NCBI GenBank assembly: GCA_003151335.1
Contig: PLXE01000014.1
Span: 1-48,738, forward strand
DNA from: Acidobacteriaceae bacterium
GTDB taxonomy: Bacteria > Acidobacteriota > Terriglobia > Terriglobales > Acidobacteriaceae
Direction: 5' to 3'
DNA length: 48,738 bases
A program made the position numbers and the translations under genes. Shown piece after piece: positions 43,428 to 48,738 of the stretch. Every line of letters starts with the position of its first letter. Positions within the stretch are counted from its first letter, which is position 1. The notes under the pieces are model-generated. The model worked only from the letters and a program-made list of their open reading frames with translations, did not search any database and had not been told where the DNA came from.

Positions 43428-44048
43428 ATGGAAAAAATTGATTGGCTCGACGAAGCCGTACAGCAGACGAAAGACAAGTATCAAGCGCAGCGGGCGCTGG
43501 AAGAGAAATTGCTTCAACAGGAGGCATTGAGAGCTACGCTGGCTAAGGAATTTTGCGGCGAGCTTTTCGAATGGCTCCAAACCATAGATGTAAAATTTAA
43601 CACTCGATTTGGCGGTCAGGTGCTTTCGGTAAGTCCGACCGGAAGTAATGGCGACCGTGGCCTTCAAGTCCTGGCCAGGCCTATTCGCGTCCAGGAAAGA
43701 ATTGCAGTTTTGAACTATCAGAAAGAGACCGCCTCTATCGCCTTGAGTATGGATTGCAATCCCACTAATCTTCCGCAAGTAATCAAGTTGGCTCTCGCTG
43801 CCGATGGCGCTATAGTGGCACAGATCGGTGCGGAGTCTTATATGCCGGAGCAGTTAGGCCGGAAGATAATCAACGATCTTTTGGGCATAGGCTCCAAGCT
43901 CCCGGTACCGCAGTTGCAATCCCCAGAGTCACCCTGTTGTAGCGTGTCGTGTAACAATATCGAATTGCGGGGTCCGACCGTAGTTGCTGGCGGAAGCAAC
44001 GAAGGCTATGCTGGCGCCATCGGACGATATGCAGGAAACGCATATTGA
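43428..44048 (+). CDS. Unknown protein with N-terminal coiled coil and captured C-terminus
   Basis: Not recognised. ATG 43428 is preferred over 43413 because GGAG lies 9 bp upstream. Residues about 10-45 (QQTKDKYQAQRALEEKLLQQ) form a short coiled coil; a mixed alpha/beta domain with GAESYMPEQLGRKIINDLLG ends near 160. The last ~25 residues (PTVVAGGSNEG...) are not native-looking: they come, in the same frame at first, from the duplicated end of the sigma-54 regulator (KTVVAGGSNGD), after which a 1-nt insertion shifts the frame to an early stop. It lies between two regulators and may be a signalling accessory. Confidence 0.6.
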   Translation: MEKIDWLDEAVQQTKDKYQAQRALEEKLLQQEALRATLAKEFCGELFEWLQTIDVKFNTRFGGQVLSVSPTGSNGDRGLQVLARPIRVQERIAVLNYQKETASIALSMDCNPTNLPQVIKLALAADGAIVAQIGAESYMPEQLGRKIINDLLGIGSKLPVPQLQSPESPCCSVSCNNIELRGPTVVAGGSNEGYAGAIGRYAGNAY

Positions 44049-44163
44049 GTACGTGCTGCAGAGCGTGGATGGGAACAAGGCGCGCTGGCGAGATACTTCA
44101 GATCAGCCGGTCTAGTCTCTATCGAATCCTTCAGGAGTCCAGCGACTCTTCCCATAATGCCTA
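43976..44163 (+). pseudogene. Decayed Fis-type HTH relic of the sigma-54 regulator
   Basis: This segment corresponds to the C-terminal HTH of the regulator at 41698-43110. It retains YVLQSVDGNKAR and SSLYRIL-like DNA, but a 1-nt insertion before it and a 2-nt deletion after GCGCGC break the frame. The first 73 bp serve as the end of the orphan gene. Confidence 0.7.
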
Positions 44164-44460
44164 AGTGATTTCCTAGCTTAAGAACCGCCCTCTTCATCCT
44201 GAATGCCCTTTCGAGAGATGAACACTAGGCCGTATCCCATCTATCTTGTGCCCCTGACTTTCCGAGCGTTCGCTTGGAGAACAACCTGTGTGTACCAATC
44301 CCGCACACAATCCCTGGAAGAAACAGTTCCCTTGGATTAGGATCGGCGGCGATTCCAGCTGTGCATTCTAACCTAATGATAATAAAGCACCTCGCCTTTT
44401 CCTCCCGGTGCTCCTTTGGGCGTTCACCTGCTCTATCCCCTTGTACCGATGTGATCATCG
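43976..44460. repeat. Copy 2 of ~480-bp duplicated segment
   Basis: Second copy of the segment at 42906-43385, now placed directly upstream of the REC-HD-GYP gene, so both the orphan gene and the HD-GYP gene are preceded by related intergenic DNA. Regulation by the same factors is a reasonable inference. Confidence 0.75.
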
Positions 44461-44484
44461 GTTGCCAGCAACAGAAAGGATGCC

Positions 44485-45510
44485 ATGTCAACCCTGTCGA
44501 GCCAAGTCGTAGTTACGTTTCCTAAAGATCTGAGTCAGGAAAGCAATCGCGCCACGATTTTAATTGCTGATAGTGACGAAGACTATCGGCAACTGTATTC
44601 CGATTTACTTCGGTCCGAAGGATTTCATACGTTCTGTGCAAAGACCGTCGATCAAGCCTTGGCGGTATTGCATCACGAACGCATTGACATAGCTCTGGTT
44701 GATGGCATGATGCCGAAAACGAACGGCATGACTGTATGCCGGGAATTGAGGAGCAATCCAGAGACCCGGCTGGTTCCCATACTGCTCCTCACCAGTTGGG
44801 AGCTCGCCCCAGGCCGTGCGATGGGAATCGATGCCGATGCCGATGCCTACTTAAAAAAACCGGTAAATAACATTGAATTGATTACCCGGGTGCGCACGCT
44901 GCTCGAGAAAAAGCGCTTTACCGATAACCTGGAAAACACGGAGAAGATGTTGCTTACTCTCGCGGAGTTGGTGGAAGCCAAAAATCCCTACAACGCCGGA
45001 CACGGTTTCCGAGTGAGCCGAACCGCTGTGTCCTTGGCCGCTCGTATGGGTTTGTCTGCGGACGACCGGGAATGGATTCGTCGCGGGGCGTTATTGCACG
45101 ACATCGGCAAAGTGGGGGTCCCCGACGAGATCCTATTGAAGCTGGGTCCGCTGACCGCCGAAGAGAAGAGCGTCCTCAACTCGCATACCTATGTGGGGGC
45201 ACGCATCTGCGCGCCCTTATCCTCATACCGTCCTCTGCTGCAAATCATTCGCAACCATCACGAGCGACTGGACGGGAGTGGATATCCGGACGGCCTTCGA
45301 GGAAAAGAGATCTCCATTTTGACCCGCGTGGTCTCAGTTGCCGATGTGTATGACGGTCTGACCACCCGCCGGCCATACCGCGGCAGCTTTTCCGATATGC
45401 AAGCGATCCATCAGATCCGCCGTGAGGCCGAACAAGGCTGGTGGGACTTAAGAATTCTCGCTGCGCTTGGAACCATGGTCAGCTTTCAGTGTGTTCCGGG
45501 ACGTGCGTAA
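44485..45510 (+). CDS. REC-HD-GYP response regulator (c-di-GMP phosphodiesterase)
   Basis: The 341-residue RpfG-like protein has a receiver domain (ILIADSDEDYRQLY at about 27-40, ALVDGMMPKTNG with the phospho-Asp near 73, LKKPVNN) and an HD-GYP domain. The catalytic HD is in LLHDIGKVGVPDE (about 203-215), then NHHERLDGSGYPDGLRG (about 255-271) and VVSVADVYDGLTTRRPYR. It should hydrolyse cyclic di-GMP under phosphorelay control. The last ~25 residues (WWDLRILAALGT...) depart from the usual helix but the domain appears complete. It precedes the Tad-like genes and may control surface attachment through c-di-GMP. A partial copy of its 5' end is at 48095. Confidence 0.92.
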   Translation: MSTLSSQVVVTFPKDLSQESNRATILIADSDEDYRQLYSDLLRSEGFHTFCAKTVDQALAVLHHERIDIALVDGMMPKTNGMTVCRELRSNPETRLVPILLLTSWELAPGRAMGIDADADAYLKKPVNNIELITRVRTLLEKKRFTDNLENTEKMLLTLAELVEAKNPYNAGHGFRVSRTAVSLAARMGLSADDREWIRRGALLHDIGKVGVPDEILLKLGPLTAEEKSVLNSHTYVGARICAPLSSYRPLLQIIRNHHERLDGSGYPDGLRGKEISILTRVVSVADVYDGLTTRRPYRGSFSDMQAIHQIRREAEQGWWDLRILAALGTMVSFQCVPGRA

Positions 45511-45650
45511 CACGCCCAGCGAAGGTGCCTAGCATCTACCCAGAGACTTGCGTATAGAGGTAAATCGACCGGACCGTGCCATTTTGAGGGAGGCCTTATC
45601 TTTCAGCAAGTTGGGGAAATATAGTTCGCCTAAAGGAGGTTCTTGACAAA

Positions 45651-46115
45651 ATGGTAAAAGCAAATGATTCCGGCCAAACGCTGGTGGAGTTTGCGATCTC
45701 ATTGCCGATTTTCTTGCTGCTCGTACTAGGAGTCATAGACTTTGGATATCTGTCTTCTACGAAGGTAACCCTCCAGAACGCAGTGCGGCAAGGGGGACGG
45801 TACGCCATCACGGGGAATTGCATAACCGGCAGTGATGGTACGTGCTCCCAAACAAGATACAACTCAATCCTGCAAACCGTCGAAACTGCCGCACTCGGCA
45901 GCCTTAACAGCTCCCAGATCAGCATAACTTGTCAGGACGAGGGCGGAGGGTGCCCCAACGGAGCTGGTGGGCCGGGTGACGTCGTAACCATCACCGTAAC
46001 CTACCCATATCATTTCATGACCGGGCCAATCGGGGCGTTCTTTACGGGCAACTCGGACACGTTAAAGGTAAGTTCGGCTTTTACCAATGAAATCTTTCCA
46101 CCCAGCCAAAGTTAG
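45651..46115 (+). CDS. TadE-like pseudopilin
   Basis: A 154-residue TadE-like protein: the N-terminal SGQTLVEFAISLPIFLLLVLGVIDFG (in segments, residues 7-32) is the diagnostic Glu-containing hydrophobic helix, followed by the NAVRQGGRYA motif and a Cys-containing exported domain. AAAGGAGG lies 12 bp before the ATG. It is the first of three Tad-like genes with spacing of a few bp. No prepilin peptidase or TadA ATPase is in the window. Confidence 0.87.
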   Translation: MVKANDSGQTLVEFAISLPIFLLLVLGVIDFGYLSSTKVTLQNAVRQGGRYAITGNCITGSDGTCSQTRYNSILQTVETAALGSLNSSQISITCQDEGGGCPNGAGGPGDVVTITVTYPYHFMTGPIGAFFTGNSDTLKVSSAFTNEIFPPSQS

Positions 46116-46122
46116 GGGGCGT

Positions 46123-46671
46123 ATGAAGACAAAGATAAAAAAGATAAATAGGGAGAAGTCGGGTCAGGCGTTAGTAGAATTACCGTTCGCGTTCCTCGTT
46201 CTGTGTGTCTTCGTCTTTGGAATCATTGACTTCGGCCGAGCCATCTATGACGTTGAGGTAATGAAGAATCTCATTGGAGAGGGTTCCAGCATGGCTTCGC
46301 GCGGAACCAGTGTTGCGACAACTGCGCAAACCGTGGCTAACTACGCGGGATCCGACCTAAACATAAGCACCCAAGGATGCGTCATAGTTACCTCTGTTAC
46401 CAACAACTCAGGTTCTCTCCAAGTCACAGGCCAAGCTTCTCAGGGTGGGATCGCGTGCACCAGTAAAGTCGGCTGCCTCAGCGGACAAGGAAGCTGTGGA
46501 AGTTCGAGTGCTACTCTCCCCGCAGCGGCATCTACGGCACTGCTAGCGGAACCCACGGGGTCGTCCCTTTACGTGACCGAAATCTTCTACACTTACAACA
46601 CCATCACTCCCATATCGGCTCTGTTAGGACAGAGCATGCCATCTCAGTTCTACAGCGTGGCTTATTACTAA
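46123..46671 (+). CDS. TadE/TadF-like pseudopilin
   Basis: A second pseudopilin: KSGQALVELPFAFLVLCVFVFG (in pieces, about 11-32) and IIDFGRAIYDVEVM carry the TadE motif. The remainder is a Ser/Thr/Gly-rich exported domain with paired cysteines (CTSKVGCLSGQGSCGSS). I take ATG 46123, preceded by GGGGG; an earlier in-frame ATG at 46087 overlaps the previous gene. It forms an operon with its neighbours. Confidence 0.85.
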   Translation: MKTKIKKINREKSGQALVELPFAFLVLCVFVFGIIDFGRAIYDVEVMKNLIGEGSSMASRGTSVATTAQTVANYAGSDLNISTQGCVIVTSVTNNSGSLQVTGQASQGGIACTSKVGCLSGQGSCGSSSATLPAAASTALLAEPTGSSLYVTEIFYTYNTITPISALLGQSMPSQFYSVAYY

Positions 46672-46685
46672 GGAAGGGTTTGCAT

Positions 46686-48065
46686 ATGTGCGATGCTAAC
46701 ATTGTAAAGAGCGAACGGGGGCAAATCGTTATTGTTCTCGCGCTGGTTCTGCCCATCCTTATACTGATCGCAGGGTTGGCCATTGATGTGGGAATTCTCT
46801 ATGCCACCAAGGCCAAGCTATCGACGTCTGTGGATGCCGCATGCCTCACGGCCATGAAGAATTTGTCGCTAGGGCAGACGACGGCTGCGGAACTGGGCAC
46901 CGGTATATTTAACGCCAATTTCGGAGCTAATCCGCCTACGCCAAGCGTCACGTTCCCGATCGATACCCACGGCGGGCAGCAGGTCAAGGTAACGGCCACC
47001 GCTTATGTGAACACTTTTTTCATGCAGTATCTCTCGCAATGGGCCAGCGTACCGGTGGGCGCCACCGCAGTGGCAACGCGGGGCAAGCTGGTCATGTCCA
47101 TCGTGTTGGACCGATCGGGCTCAATGTGCGGTGGAACTGAGCATTGCGATACCGGAGTCACCGGGGATAATGGAGGAGAGGCACTAAAGGCCGCCGTTCC
47201 ACTCTTCGTCGGTAACTTCGATAATTCGGCCACCGGCGACGAACTTGCGATGGGTAGCTTCTCTTCCAATGCGACGGTGGACTATACAATCAATTACAGC
47301 TTCAAGACACCGATCACCAATGCGGTCAACGCCCTGAGTTTCACCGGCGGCACATTCGGCACGGGAGCAGGAACCGCACCAATCCAAAGCAATACTATGG
47401 GGGCGCCGCTCTCGCTCGCCCAAGTACAAAACGGCAGCGTTCCCATACTACCGGGGCAGAACATAGTCAAAGTTATAGTATATTTCACAGACGGCTTGAT
47501 GAACACCATTCAGGACAAGTTTCATTGCGGCGGTACAACCGATCAGACTTTAACGCTCATCAACTATGGAGGGCATGACTCAGGATCGCAGGTTGACTTC
47601 TTCGATCCCACCAGTGCAACAACTGACTGGGGCCATTACACCAGCGGGACAGGCTTCCCGTACACCTCCGGAGGCGCCATTTGCAAGGATATCAACGGAA
47701 ATATTGTAACCAAGTTTCCCTCTCAGTCACAGGGGACACAGGTAACATTGTCACAGTCCGCCGTCACCGCTGATGCCAAGTACCGTGCCATTCAAACTGC
47801 CATTGCTTTGCGCACCGAAAGCCCTGTCCCCACCTATATCTTTACTATCGGGTTGGGTACGGGCGTAACCACAACCACGCAAGCTTTCTTGGCACAACTT
47901 GCAAATGACCCTAACTATCCTGCAACTTACATTAAAGGCCAGCCAGCAGGGTTGTTTTTTTATATACCAAGCTGTACGGGTAGCGCTCTCACGGCCTGCA
48001 AGAGTCAACTAAACACAGCCTTCCAAACCATTGCGGCCAAGGTTCTTTTGCGGCTAACGTCATAA
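46686..48065 (+). CDS. TadG-like protein with von Willebrand factor A domain
   Basis: The N-terminus (RGQIVIVLALVLPILILIAGLAIDVG, in segments) is the Tad/TadG membrane anchor, with ATKAKLSTSVDAACLTA after it. The vWA domain opens with the MIDAS motif DRSGSMCG (about 142), interrupted by a Cys-containing loop, and continues with VIVYFTDGLMN (about 262). The length, about 460 aa, is normal. ATG 46686 is favoured, 7 bp after GGAAGGG; a TTG lies 6 bp earlier. Such proteins anchor or assemble Tad pili or related surface adhesion structures. Confidence 0.87.
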   Translation: MCDANIVKSERGQIVIVLALVLPILILIAGLAIDVGILYATKAKLSTSVDAACLTAMKNLSLGQTTAAELGTGIFNANFGANPPTPSVTFPIDTHGGQQVKVTATAYVNTFFMQYLSQWASVPVGATAVATRGKLVMSIVLDRSGSMCGGTEHCDTGVTGDNGGEALKAAVPLFVGNFDNSATGDELAMGSFSSNATVDYTINYSFKTPITNAVNALSFTGGTFGTGAGTAPIQSNTMGAPLSLAQVQNGSVPILPGQNIVKVIVYFTDGLMNTIQDKFHCGGTTDQTLTLINYGGHDSGSQVDFFDPTSATTDWGHYTSGTGFPYTSGGAICKDINGNIVTKFPSQSQGTQVTLSQSAVTADAKYRAIQTAIALRTESPVPTYIFTIGLGTGVTTTTQAFLAQLANDPNYPATYIKGQPAGLFFYIPSCTGSALTACKSQLNTAFQTIAAKVLLRLTS

Positions 48066-48094
48066 CATCCCACCAGCGCCCAGTAGAAAAGATC

Positions 48095-48190
48095 ATGGCC
48101 CCTACTAATCTAAGCCAAGGAAGCAGTCGCGCGAATATTTTAATTGCTGATGGTGACGAAGACTATCGGGAACTGTATTCCGATCCACCT
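48095..48190 (+). pseudogene. Truncated 5' copy of the REC-HD-GYP gene
   Basis: About 30 codons closely match the start of the gene at 44485 (LSQGSSRANILIADGDEDYR versus LSQESNRATILIADSDEDYR), then homology stops abruptly at 48187 and the frame becomes unrelated. No phospho-acceptor Asp is left. The break coincides with the hairpin at 48188-48244. Confidence 0.75.
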
Positions 48191-48244
48191 ATCAGATGCA
48201 ACAAACAGAAACTGAAGGCCGCAGCCTTCTGCATCATCGATAGG
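48188..48244. other. Composite two-tier hairpin at the truncation point
   Basis: Outer arms CCTATC/GATAGG and GATGCA/TGCATC pair with small bulges; inside, GAAGGC-CGCA-GCCTTC forms a second stem immediately next to the right arm. It starts exactly where the REC homology ends. It may be the terminus of a mobile element or a strong terminator. Confidence 0.45.
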
Positions 48245-48435
48245 CCACTGATTTTGTCCGTGGCTTGCCCGAAAGCTTCTGGGCGGACACCAGGCCGATC
48301 ACGAGCCGAACTGCCGCAGTCACGGCCAAACGAGAACTGATCGAAAGGCATGGCTACTGAATTGTCGTTGTCGAAACCGGGAAATCCAGATCCGCGACAT
48401 CATTTGAGTTTGTGGATTGCCCTGGTTGTTTTTCT

Positions 48436-48738
48436 GGATGTGTTGCAACTTTCAGGGTCGCTGGCTGGTGACGTGAAAGAATTGCGAAATGGGAACCAGA
48501 CCCGCGATCTTCAAATGGCGGCAGACCGAACCCGGCCTCATACTTTGTGCAGTCCGGTGGTATCTTCGCTATTCTCTTTCGCTACGCGATGTTGAGGAGC
48601 TGCTGGAGGAGCGCGGTCTCAACGTCGACCACACAACGGTCTGGCGCTGGGTGCTGTATTACGGCCCTGAGTTGGAGCAGCGACTGCGACAGCATCTCAA
48701 GTCTTGGCGAGTGGACGAAACCTACGTGCGCGTGAAGG
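48436..48738 (+). mobile_element. IS6-family insertion sequence, left end (partial)
   Basis: GGATGTGTTGCAACTTT at 48436 resembles the GG...TGTTGCAAA terminal inverted repeat of IS6-family elements and lies 53 bp before the transposase start. The element continues beyond the right edge. Confidence 0.55.
48489..48738 (+). CDS. IS6-family transposase (partial, runs off right edge)
   Basis: The frame from ATG 48489 reads FKWRQTEPGLILCAVRWYLRYS, then LRDVEELLEERGLNVDHTTVWRW and WRVDETYVRVK. This is the N-terminal HTH and first catalytic Asp of IS6-family DDE transposases. Only about 83 codons are inside the window. Confidence 0.85.
   Translation, partial: MGTRPAIFKWRQTEPGLILCAVRWYLRYSLSLRDVEELLEERGLNVDHTTVWRWVLYYGPELEQRLRQHLKSWRVDETYVRVK

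Noticed and set aside
43111-45650. Sigma-54 (-24/-12) promoters for the NtrC-like regulator's targets
   Set aside because: I scanned the intergenic regions for TGGC-N8-TGC-like sites and found no good match.
1-48738. CRISPR arrays, tRNA or rRNA genes
   Set aside because: No regularly spaced short repeats and no recognisable tRNA or rRNA sequence were seen.

Overview
The window looks like a chromosomal accessory region of a soil-type bacterium of moderately high GC. An acidobacterium (Terriglobia-like) is my best guess, from the mix of PAS-rich histidine kinases, TadE/TadG-like proteins, DUF2784, a P1-family peptidase and a serine hydrolase with a long N-terminal domain. There is no rRNA, tRNA or ribosomal-protein marker, so the taxonomic placement is inference only.

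Layout. (1) 1-6.7 kb, core-like genes: a secreted serine hydrolase, a DmpA-type P1 peptidase, a minus-strand dinB-alkB DNA-damage pair, a DUF2784 membrane protein and an NADPH:F420 reductase-like enzyme. (2) 6.77-23.7 kb, a 16-kb block bracketed by two same-strand copies of the 3' end of a HugZ-like gene. The left copy is a 5'-truncated, stop-interrupted relic; the right copy belongs to an intact gene. The block holds a large alpha-solenoid protein (minus) divergent from a four-gene plus-strand operon: a coiled-coil protein, two BrxD-like P-loop ATPases (the second with a zinc ribbon) and a BrxHI/Lhr-like helicase. It also holds an AddB-AddA-like helicase-nuclease pair and small unknown ORFs. 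The operon resembles the brxD-brxHI part of type 2 BREX, but no PglX methylase or PglZ phosphatase is present.

(3) 24.3-35.4 kb, a dense defence/plasmid-like island. It contains an ABC-three-component (ABC-3C) conflict system (SMC-like ATPase, middle component, REase-like effector), a compact PRTRC cassette (E, C, small ORF, F, B, ThiF; no A, ParM or ParB seen), a small PD-(D/E)XK-type nuclease, an AbiE toxin-antitoxin pair with a perfect inverted-repeat operator candidate, and a type I restriction subunit (HsdR) truncated and fused in frame to the C-terminus of a group II intron maturase. The intron domains V/VI follow that fusion.

(4) 35.8-45.5 kb, a signalling cluster on the plus strand: a membrane PAS histidine kinase, an Rcp1-like response regulator, a hybrid PAS kinase, a sigma-54 activator, an orphan coiled-coil protein and a REC-HD-GYP c-di-GMP phosphodiesterase. 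A ~480-bp segment (3' end of the sigma-54 activator plus the intergenic region) is duplicated about 1.07 kb downstream. (5) 45.6-48.1 kb: two TadE-like pseudopilins and a TadG-like vWA protein. (6) The right edge has a truncated copy of the REC-HD-GYP 5' end, a composite hairpin and the start of an IS6-family element that runs off the window.

Functionally, regions 2 and 3 read as adjacent anti-mobile-element loci with clear signs of recombination (gene-fragment repeats, intron-mediated truncation). Regions 4 and 5 plausibly couple phosphorelay and c-di-GMP signalling to Tad-type surface structures.
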